DNA of 64,000 nucleotides from Caenispirillum salinarum_A (GTDB lineage: Bacteria; Pseudomonadota; Alphaproteobacteria; Rhodospirillales; Rhodospirillaceae). Below the pieces are notes generated by a model. It saw only the letters and a program-made list of their open reading frames with translations, had not been told where the DNA came from and searched no databases. A program made the translations under genes and the position numbers. The stretch is taken from assembly GCF_044803115.1 (NCBI RefSeq), contig NZ_CP085224.1:992001-1056000 (forward strand), read 5' to 3'. Shown piece by piece: positions 1 to 8,990 of the stretch. The first letter of the stretch is position 1, and each line of letters opens with the position of its first letter.

Positions 1-1824
1 ATCGGGGCGCTCGGCACGACGCTTCAGACCCTGGAGCCGATCTCGCCGCCGGCCGACGGCGGGCTGCCGGACCTGGTCGACGCCATGCGGGACGGGGCGG
101 TCGATACCCTGGTGATCCTCGACCTCGACCCGGTTTTCGCCGCGCCCGGCGCGCTGGACTTCGCCGGGGCGCTGGAGGCGGTGCCGATGTCGCTCCACCT
201 TGGGACCTATGCCGACGCGACGGCGCGGCTGTCATCGTTTCACCTGCCGCTGGCGCATCCGCTGGAAACCTGGTCCGACGGCCTCGCCACCGACGGCACG
301 GCCTGCATCCAGCAGCCGGTGGCGCGGCCGCTTTACGGCGGTGTCGAGGTCCACGCGATGTTGGAGGCGTGGCTCGGCCGGCCGGGACGAACCGCCCGGC
401 ACGCGGTGCGGCGCACCTGGCGGGCTGCGCTCGGCCTCGACGGCGGCGAGGCGCGGTGGGAGCGGGCGCTGCACGACGGATACGTGGCGGGAACGGCCGC
501 GAACGAAGTGTCTGCCCCGTCCGTCAAGGCGCTGGACGTCGCCTTGCCGGAACTCGCGGCAGACCGGGCGCTGGAGGTTGTCTTCGGCCCTGACCCTTCG
601 GTTTGGGACGGACGCTACGCCAACGTCGGCTGGTTGCAGGAGCTTCCCAAGCCCCTCACCAAGCTGACGTGGGACAACGCGGCGCTGGTCAGCCCGGCGC
701 TGGCGGAGCGTCTGGGACTGAGCAACGGCCGGCTGGTCGAGATCGCGGCCGAGGGGCGCGCCGTGCGCATTCCGGTCTGGATCGTGCCGGGGCAGGCGGC
801 GGAGACGGTGACGCTGCATTTCGGCCAGGGCCGCCACCTCATCGGCCGCTTGGCGGAGATGGCGGGAACCGACGTCAACCCGCTGCGTCCGGCCGGCGGC
901 GACGTGCTGCTCGGCGCGTCGCTGGACGTGCTCGACGAGACCCATGCGCTTGCCGACACCCAGATGCACGGCACCATGGAGGGCCGCGACCTGATCCGCG
1001 CCATGCCGGCGGCGGAGGTTGCCGGCCACGGCGCACCGAAGGGCGAGGCGGAAGAGACGCACCACAGAACCTTGCACGGGCGCATCTTCGACTACGAAAA
1101 GCCCGGCGCTGAGCCCTATGCCTGGGCCATGTCCATCGACCTGGACACCTGCATCGGCTGCAATGCCTGCGTCGTCGGCTGCGTCGCTGAAAACAACATT
1201 CCCGTGGTCGGGCCCGAGCAGGTGCGCATGGGCCGCGAAATGCACTGGATCAGGGTCGACCGCTATTTCGAGGGCGACCTGGACCGGCCGAGAATCCACT
1301 TCCAGCCGGTCCCCTGCATGCACTGCGAGCACGCACCCTGCGAGATCGGTTGCCCCGTCCGAGCCACGGTCCACGGCCCCGAGGGGCTGAACCAGATGAT
1401 CTACAACCGCTGCATCGGCACCCGCACGTGCTCCAGCTACTGCCCCTACAAGGTGCGCCGGTTCAACTGGTTCGACTATGCCCGGCCGGCGGCACCGGGC
1501 GAGGAGGCCGTGCGGAACCCGGACGTGACGGTGCGCGCGCGCGGCGTCATGGAAAAGTGCACCTACTGCGTCCAGCGCATCTCCGCCGCCCGGCGCGAGG
1601 CGAAAAAGGACGACCGCCGCATCGCCGACGGAGAGGTGCAGACGGCCTGCCAGACCGCCTGCCCGACGCAGGCGATCGTGTTCGGCGACCAGAGCGACCC
1701 CGCCACACGCATCGCCCGCGCCAAGGATGACCCCCGCAGCTATGCCCTGCTGGCCGAGACCAACACCCGCCCGCGCACCGAATACCGGGCGCTGGTGATC
1801 GAGGACATGGACGAGGAGGCCTGA
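1..1824 (+). CDS. actB: Alternative complex III subunit ActB, C-terminal part (5' truncated)
   Basis: The reading frame is open from base 1, so the window begins inside the gene; 607 codons remain. ActB of alternative complex III (quinol:cytochrome c/oxidase oxidoreductase) is a molybdopterin-oxidoreductase-like domain, which in this family carries no molybdenum cofactor, joined to a ferredoxin domain with four iron-sulfur clusters. The visible N-terminal part matches the end of the former. The ferredoxin part, from about nt 1150, has the cysteine groups CIGCNACVVGC, CMHCEHAPCEIGC, CIGTRTCSSYC and CTYC with ACQTACP. The stop codon overlaps the next start (TGATG at 1822), so translation is probably coupled. 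ActA and the Tat signal would lie upstream of the window. Identity is well supported by the order ActB-C-D-E-F followed by caa3 oxidase genes. Confidence 0.9.
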   Translation: MGALGTTLQTLEPISPPADGGLPDLVDAMRDGAVDTLVILDLDPVFAAPGALDFAGALEAVPMSLHLGTYADATARLSSFHLPLAHPLETWSDGLATDGTACIQQPVARPLYGGVEVHAMLEAWLGRPGRTARHAVRRTWRAALGLDGGEARWERALHDGYVAGTAANEVSAPSVKALDVALPELAADRALEVVFGPDPSVWDGRYANVGWLQELPKPLTKLTWDNAALVSPALAERLGLSNGRLVEIAAEGRAVRIPVWIVPGQAAETVTLHFGQGRHLIGRLAEMAGTDVNPLRPAGGDVLLGASLDVLDETHALADTQMHGTMEGRDLIRAMPAAEVAGHGAPKGEAEETHHRTLHGRIFDYEKPGAEPYAWAMSIDLDTCIGCNACVVGCVAENNIPVVGPEQVRMGREMHWIRVDRYFEGDLDRPRIHFQPVPCMHCEHAPCEIGCPVRATVHGPEGLNQMIYNRCIGTRTCSSYCPYKVRRFNWFDYARPAAPGEEAVRNPDVTVRARGVMEKCTYCVQRISAARREAKKDDRRIADGEVQTACQTACPTQAIVFGDQSDPATRIARAKDDPRSYALLAETNTRPRTEYRALVIEDMDEEA

Positions 1825-3758
1825 TGCCGGGCAACTCCATCTATCCGCGCGGCACCACCTATCGCGGCGTCGGAGACCGTGTCGCGGGCATCCTGCTCGA
1901 CGTGCCGACGCGCCGCCGGTGGTGGATTGCGTTCCTTGTCTCGGGTGCGTTGTTCCTCGTGCTGCCGTCGATGATCGTCCACCTTTTCGTCGAGGGGGTC
2001 GGCGTCTGGGGCGTCAACATTCCGGTGAACTGGGGCCTCGCCATCGTCAACGTGGTGTGGTGGATCGGCATCGGGCACGCCGGGACGTTCATCTCGGCCA
2101 TGCTGCTGCTGCTCGGGCAGGAATGGCGCAACTCGCTGAACCGCTTCGCCGAGGCGATGACCATCTTCGCCGTGATCTGCGCCGCCATGTACCCGATCCT
2201 CCACCTGGGGCGGCCGCAGTTCTTCTACTGGATGCTGCCCTACCCGACGCCGTTCCAGGTGTGGCCGCAGTTCCGCAGCCCGCTGTTCTGGGACGTCATG
2301 GCGATCTCGACCTACTTCACGGTGTCGCTGCTGTTCTGGTACGTCGGCCTGATTCCCGACCTGGCGAGCGTCCGCGACAAGGCGAAAAGCCGCTTCTGGC
2401 GGGTGTTCCTGGGCCTGGCGGCGCTCGGGTGGCGGGGCTCGGCCATGCACTGGGTGCGGTGGCGCCGGGCCTACGTGATCCTGGCGGCGCTGGCCATGCC
2501 GCTGGTGGTGTCGGTGCATTCGGGCGTGTCGCTGCTGTTCGCCGCCGGCCCCGTGCCCGGCTGGCATACGACCATCTACCCGCCGTATTTCGTCATGGGC
2601 GCGCTGTTTTCCGGTTTCGCCGTGGTCGGGATGATCGCCGTTGTGCTGCGCGCCTGGTTCAAGCTCTACGACCTGGTGACGCCGCGCCACCTGGACCTGC
2701 TGGCAAAGTTCATGCTGGCGATCGGCCTGATGACCCTCTACGGCTACCTGTTCGAGGCCCTGACCGCCTGGTATTCCGGCCACGAGTTCGAGGTCGACAC
2801 CCTGCACGACCGCCTCTTCGGGCCGTTCGCCACCATCTACTGGGGAGCCGTGCTCCTCAATTTCGCGCCGATCCAGCTGCTGTGGCGGCGGCGGTGGCGC
2901 ACCCGCCCGGTGGTGCTGTTCCTGGTCTGCCTGTCGGTGACCGTCGGCATGTGGCTGGAGCGGTACATGCTCATCATCTCCGGCCTGTTCCGCGACTACC
3001 TGCCGTCGTCGTGGGATACCTATTCGGCGCCGTGGACGGAGTGGCTGCTGTTCCTCGGCACGATCGGCTTCTTCCTGTTCGCCTTCGTGCTGTTCATCCG
3101 CTTCCTGCCGATGGTGGCGATCTCCGAGGTCAAGGAAGTGCTGTTCGAGGAGCGCCCGGCACGGCGGCCGGCGCCCGAACCGGCGCCGCGCGCCGCCGAG
3201 CCGACGAACCGGGAGCCGGCGCGGGACGGCCTTTACGGCGTGCTGGCCTGCTACGACCGCGCCGACGACCTGGTGCTGGCGGCCCGGCGGGCGGTGGCGG
3301 GCGGTTTCACGCGGCTGGACTGCCACACGCCGTTCCCCGTGGACGATCTGACCGAGGTCCTGCGGCTGCGGGAACGGCGGTTGCCCTGGATGGTCGCCGG
3401 GGCCGGCGCGTTCGGCCTTGTCTTCGCGCTGGGGCTGCTGTGGTACATCGACGTCGCGTACCTGCCCACGCCCGTCGGCGGGCTGCCGCTGGCCGCCTGG
3501 ACCGCCTACGGCCTGCCGGCCTTCGAGTTCACGGTGCTGCTGGCGGCCCTGACGGCCGTGATCGGAATGCTGGCCCTCAACCGCCTGCCGCGCCTGCATC
3601 ACCCCCTGTTCGAGGTGGAGGAGTTCGACCGCGCGACGCAGGACGGCTTCTTCCTGGTTCTGCTGGCCGACGACCCGCAATTCGATCCGGCGCGGGCTCG
3701 CGATTTCCTGGAGCAACTCGACCCTGCGCCGGCGCTGGTGCGGGAGGTGCCGGCATGA
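1824..3758 (+). CDS. Fused ActC-ActD subunit of alternative complex III
   Basis: This 644-aa protein combines two subunits that are usually separate. Residues about 20-440 are an NrfD/PsrC-type polytopic quinol-binding protein (ActC) with about ten hydrophobic helices. A proline/alanine/glutamate-rich linker (about 445-465) leads to a DUF3341 domain (ActD, about 465-640), starting near DGLYGVLACYD and containing two helices and a conserved EVEEFDRATQDGFF-like tail. ActC takes electrons from membrane quinol; ActD is a structural subunit at the membrane. The start overlaps the actB stop and the stop overlaps actE, so the order is strictly polar. I see no stop or frameshift in the linker, so the fusion looks genuine. 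Confidence 0.88.
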   Translation: MPGNSIYPRGTTYRGVGDRVAGILLDVPTRRRWWIAFLVSGALFLVLPSMIVHLFVEGVGVWGVNIPVNWGLAIVNVVWWIGIGHAGTFISAMLLLLGQEWRNSLNRFAEAMTIFAVICAAMYPILHLGRPQFFYWMLPYPTPFQVWPQFRSPLFWDVMAISTYFTVSLLFWYVGLIPDLASVRDKAKSRFWRVFLGLAALGWRGSAMHWVRWRRAYVILAALAMPLVVSVHSGVSLLFAAGPVPGWHTTIYPPYFVMGALFSGFAVVGMIAVVLRAWFKLYDLVTPRHLDLLAKFMLAIGLMTLYGYLFEALTAWYSGHEFEVDTLHDRLFGPFATIYWGAVLLNFAPIQLLWRRRWRTRPVVLFLVCLSVTVGMWLERYMLIISGLFRDYLPSSWDTYSAPWTEWLLFLGTIGFFLFAFVLFIRFLPMVAISEVKEVLFEERPARRPAPEPAPRAAEPTNREPARDGLYGVLACYDRADDLVLAARRAVAGGFTRLDCHTPFPVDDLTEVLRLRERRLPWMVAGAGAFGLVFALGLLWYIDVAYLPTPVGGLPLAAWTAYGLPAFEFTVLLAALTAVIGMLALNRLPRLHHPLFEVEEFDRATQDGFFLVLLADDPQFDPARARDFLEQLDPAPALVREVPA

Positions 3759-4324
3759 CGCGCGTCGGCACCGTCATTCTCGGCGTCCTGCTTCTGGCAG
3801 CCTGCGAGCAGGAGATGAACACCCAGCCGAAATACGAGGTCTACGAGACCGCGGAGCTTTTCTCCGACGGCATCGTCAATCAGAAGCCGCAGCCGGGCAC
3901 CATCGCCCTCGGCGATCTGGACCGCCAGGCGGCGTTGAGGGATCGTCCGCCCCTCACGCGCGCCCTGCTGGATCGCGGGCGCGAGCGGTTCAACATCTAC
4001 TGCGTCCCCTGCCACGGCGGGGCCGGGTATGGCGACGGCATGATCGCGCGCCGCGGCTTTCCCGATCCGCCCAGTTACCACACCGATCGGCTGCGCTCCC
4101 GCCCGGCGCGCTACTTCGTTCAGGTCATCACGGAGGGCAAGGGAGACATGTACTCCTACGCCACCCGCGTTCCGCCGGCCGATCGCTGGGCCATCGCCGC
4201 CTACATCAAGGCGTTGCAGTTGTCCCAGCAGGTTCCCGCGGACCGGCTGCCGCCCGGCATCGAGCCGGCGGCGCCGTCCGCATCCCCATCCCCATCCACC
4301 TCCGAGGCGGAGGGCGGCTCATGA
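3755..4324 (+). CDS. actE: ActE, mono-haem cytochrome c lipoprotein of alternative complex III
   Basis: This 189-aa protein starts at the ATG overlapping the actC-actD stop (ATGA). It has a short lipoprotein signal, MTRVGTVILGVLLLAAC, with Cys17 as the acylated residue. The haem c motif CVPCHG lies near residue 80, and a later Met in GDMYSY is a plausible axial ligand. The C-terminal 30 residues are low-complexity Pro/Ser/Glu. In alternative complex III this subunit passes electrons from the iron-sulfur/haem core towards the oxidase, on the periplasmic face. It is shorter than penta-haem ActA and matches mono-haem ActE. Its stop overlaps the actF start by ATGA. Confidence 0.88.
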   Translation: MTRVGTVILGVLLLAACEQEMNTQPKYEVYETAELFSDGIVNQKPQPGTIALGDLDRQAALRDRPPLTRALLDRGRERFNIYCVPCHGGAGYGDGMIARRGFPDPPSYHTDRLRSRPARYFVQVITEGKGDMYSYATRVPPADRWAIAAYIKALQLSQQVPADRLPPGIEPAAPSASPSPSTSEAEGGS

Positions 4325-5403
4325 CGGCGCGGCGCCTCATCACGGTCCTTCTGGGGATCGGTGTCATCGGCGTGGTGGTGGTTGCGGTCGCCGCCACCTT
4401 CGCGCCGCAAACCGCGCTCGTCGCCTGGCTGACGGCGGTGCTGGCGGTCATGGTCGTGCCGCTGGGGGCGCTGCCGCTGCTGCTGACATGGCACCTTCAC
4501 AAAGGGCGCTGGGGCCTGCAACTCGGTCGCGACATGGAGGCCGCGGTGGCGACGACGCCGCTGGTGCTGCTGTTCCTGCTGCCGGTCGTGCTGGCGCCGG
4601 GCGTGCTGCATCCGCTGGTGCATGGCGCCGGCGGTCACGAAACGCACCCCTGGCTGCGCGAAGGGCCGTTGCTGGCGCGCGGCGCCGCGTACCTGGTCAC
4701 GTGGTGGATGCTGGCCCGCTACGCGGTCCGCATCGGACGGCCGGTGGACGCGGCGGCGCATCGTCCCGGACTGGCGGCGGCCGGGCTGATCCTGTGGACG
4801 CTGACGGCGTCGCTGGCCGGCATCGACTGGGTGATCGCGCTCCAGGCCGAAGCCTATTCCTCCATCTTCGGGCTCGTCTTCCTGTCGCACCTCATGGTCG
4901 GCGCGCTGGGCTTCCTGTGCGCCACGTCGCTCGGCCGGGCGTGGAGACTTGGGCAGACGCCGAACGTGCGCGGCATCGGCAACATGCTGCTCGGGGCCGT
5001 CATGCTGTGGCTCTACCACGAGTACATGCAGTGGCTGATCGTCTGGTCCGGCGACCTGCCGGGGCACATCGACATCTATCTGGACCGCGCCGGACCGGTC
5101 TGGACCGCGATGGTGGCGGTGATGGCGGTCCTGGGCGGGGCGGTGCCCTTCGTGCTGCTGCTGTGGAGCCGCGTGCGCCGGAATGCCGCCGCCCTGGCCA
5201 TGATCGGCGGCTGGTTTTTCGCGGTGCGGATCATCGAGGCCTTCTGGTGGGTGGTCCCGCTGCATCCGGCCGGCGGCCTGACGGCGGCGCTGGCCGTGGC
5301 GGCGCTTGTCGGCGCGGGCGGCCTGTGGGGCGGCGTCTGGCTCATCCTGCGGGCGCGTCACCCGGCTCCCCGCCACGAGATGCTGGAGGCGCATCATGGC
5401 TGA
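4321..5403 (+). CDS. actF: ActF, integral membrane subunit of alternative complex III
   Basis: This 360-aa protein is almost entirely hydrophobic, with about ten predicted helices. It is related to ActC/NrfD-type subunits, which are thought to have arisen by duplication. Landmarks are GRWGLQLGRDMEAAV in the first third, the acidic and histidine-rich segment ASLAGIDWVIALQAEAYSS, and LYHEYMQWLIVWSGDLP. In structures of the complex, ActF sits beside ActC in the membrane and has been suggested to take part in proton movement. Position between ActE and the oxidase genes supports the call. The stop lies inside the next gene, which begins 8 bases earlier, so coupled translation is likely. Confidence 0.85.
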   Translation: MTARRLITVLLGIGVIGVVVVAVAATFAPQTALVAWLTAVLAVMVVPLGALPLLLTWHLHKGRWGLQLGRDMEAAVATTPLVLLFLLPVVLAPGVLHPLVHGAGGHETHPWLREGPLLARGAAYLVTWWMLARYAVRIGRPVDAAAHRPGLAAAGLILWTLTASLAGIDWVIALQAEAYSSIFGLVFLSHLMVGALGFLCATSLGRAWRLGQTPNVRGIGNMLLGAVMLWLYHEYMQWLIVWSGDLPGHIDIYLDRAGPVWTAMVAVMAVLGGAVPFVLLLWSRVRRNAAALAMIGGWFFAVRIIEAFWWVVPLHPAGGLTAALAVAALVGAGGLWGGVWLILRARHPAPRHEMLEAHHG

Positions 5404-5752
5404 ACATCGCGATTACGAACGCTCCGACGTCAGCATCCGCGCCGCCGTGTGGTCGGCGGTCATCCTGTCGGTGGTGATCGTCGTCGTCGGCGGCGCGCTG
5501 TGGCTGCTCCGGCTCCAGTTCGAAAGCGAGCCGGACCCGTTTCCGCAGCGCCCGCCGCTGGTCCGGCAAGGGCAGATTCAGCCGCCGCTGCAGGAAAACC
5601 CCCAGGTGGACCTCGTGGAACTGCGGGCTCATTTCCACGAAATCCTGACCACCGCCGTGTGGCTCGACGAGGACCGCACCGCCGCCCGCGTCCCCATCGA
5701 CGACGCCATGGAGATGCTGGCCGAACGGGGCTGGCCGGAGGGGGCTCCCTGA
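5396..5752 (+). CDS. Small single-helix membrane protein between ActF and CoxB
   Basis: This 118-aa protein has a charged N-terminus (MAEHRDYERSD), one transmembrane helix at about residues 18-40 (AVWSAVILSVVIVVVGGALW), then a soluble tail. The tail ends with VWLDEDRTAARVPIDDAMEML, a pattern I recall from small proteins encoded beside alternative complex III or cox genes; that comparison is from memory. I chose the ATG at 5396, which overlaps the actF stop; a longer in-frame start at 5306 would lie inside actF and give an implausible arginine-rich leader. The stop overlaps the coxB start. Likely roles are a small structural subunit of the respiratory assembly or an assembly factor. The function is unknown. 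Confidence 0.75.
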   Translation: MAEHRDYERSDVSIRAAVWSAVILSVVIVVVGGALWLLRLQFESEPDPFPQRPPLVRQGQIQPPLQENPQVDLVELRAHFHEILTTAVWLDEDRTAARVPIDDAMEMLAERGWPEGAP

Positions 5753-6723
5753 TGCAGTTCGACTGGCTCAACGCCCTGCCGTTCTGGCCCGACCAGATCT
5801 CCGATCACGCGGCGACGGTGGACACCATCATGGTGGCGTTCTCGTTCGTGATGGTGCTGTTCGTCGCGCCCGTCTTCATCCTGATGGCGTTCTTCGCCGT
5901 CAAGTACCGCCGGGGATCTTCCGCCGACAGGACGGGCCGCCCGCGCAGCCTGCCGTGGCTGGAGGCGGCCTGGGCGCTGGTGCCGCTGGTGGTGATGATG
6001 TTCTTTTTCTATCAGGCGGCGCGCGCCTACTTCGACTTGCACGACGAGATGGAGAACTCCCTGCGGATCGAGGTGATCGGCAAGCAGTGGATGTGGAAGA
6101 CCCAGCATCCCAACGGCAAGCGCCAGATCAATCAACTGAACGTGCCGGTCGGCGTGCCCGTCGAGTTGAACATGATAAGCCAGGACGTGATCCATTCCAT
6201 GTACCTGCCGGCCCTGCGCATCAAGCAGGACGTCCTGCCGCACCGCTACACCAAGCTGCGGTTCGTCGCCACCGAGACCGGCACGTTCCACCTGACCTGC
6301 GCCGAATACTGCGGCACGCTGCATTCCCGCATGGGCGGCTCGCTCGTCGTCATGGAGCGCGATGCCTATGACGCGTGGGTCTCGGAGGCCCGCGACGCGG
6401 CCCGGCCGGTGGACCGCGGCCGGCGCCTGTTCACCGAGGCCGGCTGCCGGGGCTGCCATGCCGAGGACGCGCCCGTCGAGGCGCCGCTGCTGGACGGCCT
6501 TTACGGTTCGCCGGTGCCGCTGGCCGGCGGCGGATCGGTGGAGGCCGACGAGAACTACCTGCGGACGGCCATCCTGCGGCCCAACGCCCATGTGGTGGCC
6601 GGCTTCGAGCCCATCATGCCGAGCTTTCGCGAACAACTCGACGAAGAACAAATCCTGGACCTGATCGCATACATCCGGGCGCTGTCCGACGACGACGGCG
6701 GCGGAGAGGGGGAACGCCGATGA
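5752..6723 (+). CDS. coxB: Cytochrome c oxidase subunit II with fused cytochrome c (caa3 type)
   Basis: This 323-aa protein starts at the ATG overlapping the previous stop. Two transmembrane helices (about residues 25-48 and 66-86) are followed by the periplasmic cupredoxin domain. The CuA ligands are visible in CAEYCGTLHSRM plus an upstream His in VIHSMYLP. A C-terminal domain carries the haem c motif CRGCH (about residue 227) and ends with the typical LDLIAYIRAL helix. The fused haem makes this a caa3-type subunit II, which can take electrons directly from ActE without a soluble cytochrome. No separate c-type cytochrome gene lies within the operon, which agrees with that. Confidence 0.93.
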   Translation: MQFDWLNALPFWPDQISDHAATVDTIMVAFSFVMVLFVAPVFILMAFFAVKYRRGSSADRTGRPRSLPWLEAAWALVPLVVMMFFFYQAARAYFDLHDEMENSLRIEVIGKQWMWKTQHPNGKRQINQLNVPVGVPVELNMISQDVIHSMYLPALRIKQDVLPHRYTKLRFVATETGTFHLTCAEYCGTLHSRMGGSLVVMERDAYDAWVSEARDAARPVDRGRRLFTEAGCRGCHAEDAPVEAPLLDGLYGSPVPLAGGGSVEADENYLRTAILRPNAHVVAGFEPIMPSFREQLDEEQILDLIAYIRALSDDDGGGEGERR

Positions 6724-8348
6724 ACGCCATCTACACGCGGGAGGCGCCGAATTACATCCGCGCCGCCTACAGCCTTCGCTCGTGGCTGTTCTCGACGGAC
6801 CACAAGCGGATCGGGGTGCTCTACCTGATCTCGATCACCCTGTTCTTCTTCCTGGGCGCGCTGGCGGCGGCATTGATCCGGCTGGAGCTGTTCACCGCCG
6901 AGGCCGACCTGATCTCGGCCGACGTCTACAACCGCGCCTTTTCGCTGCACGGCGTTCTGATGGTGTGGTTCTTCCTTATTCCGTCCATTCCGGCGGTGTT
7001 CGGCAACTTCCTGATTCCCACCATGATCGGGGCGAACGACCTGGCCTTTCCGCGCCTGAACCTGGCGAGCTGGTGGGTGTTCATGGGCGGCGGGCTGCTT
7101 ACCTTCATCGCCCTGTTGCTCGGCGGCGTGGACACGGGGTGGACGTTCTACACGCCGTATTCGTCCATGTTCTCCAACAGCTATGTGGCGCTGACGATCC
7201 TGGGTGTGTTCATCGCCGGGTTCTCGACCATCTTCACCGGCGTCAACATCATCGTCACCGTCCACAAGCTGCGCGCGCCGGGCATGACCTGGATGCGCCT
7301 GCCGCTGTTCGTGTGGTCGCACTACGCCACCAGCGTCGTGATGATCCTGGCGACGCCCGTGCTCGCCATGACGCTGCTGCTGGTGACGGCGGAGCGGCTG
7401 CTGGGGATCGGCGTCTTCGACCCGGCGCTTGGCGGCGACCCGCTGCTGTTCCAGCATCTGTTCTGGTTCTACAGCCATCCCGCCGTCTACATCATGATCC
7501 TGCCCAGCATGGGCGTCATGAGCGAGGTCATCACCGCCTTCGCGCACAAGCGCGTCTTCGGCTACGCCTATGTGGCGTTCTCCTCCATCGCCATCGCCGC
7601 GATCGGGTTCCTGGTGTGGGGCCACCACATGTTCGTGGCCGGCCAGTCGGTCTACGCCAGCATGATGTTCTCGGCCATGAGCTTTCTGGTGGCGGTGCCG
7701 TCGGCCATCAAGGTCTACAACTGGACGGCGACGCTCTACAAAGGCCAGGTGACGGTCGGCGTGCCGCTGCTCTACGGCATGGCCTTCATCGGCCTTTTCG
7801 TGGTCGGCGGGCTGACCGGGCTGTTCCTGGCGACCCTGGCGCTGGACGTGCATGTCCACGACACGTATTTCGTCATCGCCCACTTCCATTACATCATGGT
7901 GGGCGCGAGCGTCATGGCCTACATGGCGGCCCTGCATTTCTGGTGGCCCAAGATCACCGGGCGCATGTATCCCGAGGTTCTGGGCCGCTGGTCGGCCGTG
8001 ATCGCCTTCCTCGGCTTCAACGTCACCTTCTTTCCGCAGTTCCTGGCCGGCTACATCGGCCAGCCGCGCCGCTACCAGACCTATTGGCCGGAGTTGGAGA
8101 CGCTGAACCAGATCTCCACCATCGGCGCCGGGCTGCTGGCGATCGGCTACGCCTTGCCCTTCATCTATTTCGTCCGTTCGCTGTGGCGGGGGCCACGGGC
8201 GAGCGCCAACCCCTGGGACGCCTTCGGCCTGGAGTGGATGGTTCCGTCGCCGCCTCCGACCGAGCCGTTCAAGGACACGCCGCACGTCACCTGGGAGGCC
8301 TACGACTACCCCCGCCCGGAAGACCAGGAGCGCCGCGATGGACGATAG
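6720..8348 (+). CDS. coxA: Cytochrome c oxidase subunit I (A2-type haem-copper oxidase)
   Basis: This 542-aa catalytic subunit has twelve helices and reduces oxygen at a haem a3-CuB centre while pumping protons. The CuB ligands are in SHPAVY (residues 252-257) and HHMFV, and the haem ligands in HDTYFVIAHFHY. The D-channel glutamate of A1 enzymes is absent; instead the sequence reads YSHPAVY, the signature of A2-type oxidases such as the Rhodothermus caa3 enzyme. I chose the ATG at 6720 because it overlaps the coxB stop and gives a normal N-terminus. Assembly genes (ctaB, ctaG, surf1, sco) are not in the window. It overlaps coxC by 11 bases. Confidence 0.95.
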   Translation: MNAIYTREAPNYIRAAYSLRSWLFSTDHKRIGVLYLISITLFFFLGALAAALIRLELFTAEADLISADVYNRAFSLHGVLMVWFFLIPSIPAVFGNFLIPTMIGANDLAFPRLNLASWWVFMGGGLLTFIALLLGGVDTGWTFYTPYSSMFSNSYVALTILGVFIAGFSTIFTGVNIIVTVHKLRAPGMTWMRLPLFVWSHYATSVVMILATPVLAMTLLLVTAERLLGIGVFDPALGGDPLLFQHLFWFYSHPAVYIMILPSMGVMSEVITAFAHKRVFGYAYVAFSSIAIAAIGFLVWGHHMFVAGQSVYASMMFSAMSFLVAVPSAIKVYNWTATLYKGQVTVGVPLLYGMAFIGLFVVGGLTGLFLATLALDVHVHDTYFVIAHFHYIMVGASVMAYMAALHFWWPKITGRMYPEVLGRWSAVIAFLGFNVTFFPQFLAGYIGQPRRYQTYWPELETLNQISTIGAGLLAIGYALPFIYFVRSLWRGPRASANPWDAFGLEWMVPSPPPTEPFKDTPHVTWEAYDYPRPEDQERRDGR

Positions 8349-8988
8349 CCTGGAGCACCAGCCGCCGCACGGCCATCACTTCACAAGCGCCGGGCAGGAG
8401 CGCCGCGCCGACCTGCTGGGTCTGTGGCTGTTCATCGCCACGGAAGTGATGATGTTCGGCGCCCTGTTCATGGCCGTCATCGTCTACCGCAGCACGCTGC
8501 CGGAAGCGGTGCGCGCGGGCGCGCATCATCTGGACCTGTGGATCGGCGGCCTCAACACGGCGGTGCTGCTGACCAGTTCCATGACCATTGCCCTTGCCGT
8601 GGTCGAGGCGCGGCGGGGGCAGGCCGGTCGCACCGCCGCACTTCTGGCGGCCACGGCGGTCCTGGGTGCGACCTTCCTGGGGATCAAGGCCTATGAATAC
8701 GTCATGGAATACCGCGAGGGCCTGATGCCCGGCATCGGACCGGCGTTTCCCTCCGATGATCGGGCGGTCGAGTTGTTCTTCAACATCTATTTCACGGCGA
8801 CGGGCCTGCACGCCATCCACCTGATCATCGGCGTGGCGGCTGTTCTGCTGCTGGCCTTTCGCGTGCGCCGCGGCCTGACGCGCCTGCCCCGGCGCCGCAT
8901 CTCGGTGGAGGCGCTCGGGCTGTACTGGCACTTCGTCGACATCGTCTGGGTGTTCCTCTATCCGGCGCTCTATCTGGTCGGGAGGTGA
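8338..8988 (+). CDS. coxC: Cytochrome c oxidase subunit III
   Basis: This 216-aa protein has about five helices and belongs to the subunit III family, which binds phospholipid and supports proton uptake by subunit I. Typical segments are LGLWLFIATEVMMFGALF near residue 25, with the conserved Glu, and ALGLYWHFVDIVWVFLYPALY at the C-terminus, which is diagnostic. It is shorter than mitochondrial-type subunit III (about 260 aa), as usual for caa3 operons. The start lies inside the end of coxA. A Shine-Dalgarno run overlapping its stop serves the next gene. Confidence 0.93.
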   Translation: MDDSLEHQPPHGHHFTSAGQERRADLLGLWLFIATEVMMFGALFMAVIVYRSTLPEAVRAGAHHLDLWIGGLNTAVLLTSSMTIALAVVEARRGQAGRTAALLAATAVLGATFLGIKAYEYVMEYREGLMPGIGPAFPSDDRAVELFFNIYFTATGLHAIHLIIGVAAVLLLAFRVRRGLTRLPRRRISVEALGLYWHFVDIVWVFLYPALYLVGR

Positions 8989-8990
8989 CC

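Noticed and set aside
1740..3716. Long open frame on the minus strand opposite the ActC-ActD gene
   Set aside because: It is an arginine/histidine/glutamine-rich antisense frame typical of high-GC DNA, has no ribosome site, and lies opposite a well-supported gene.
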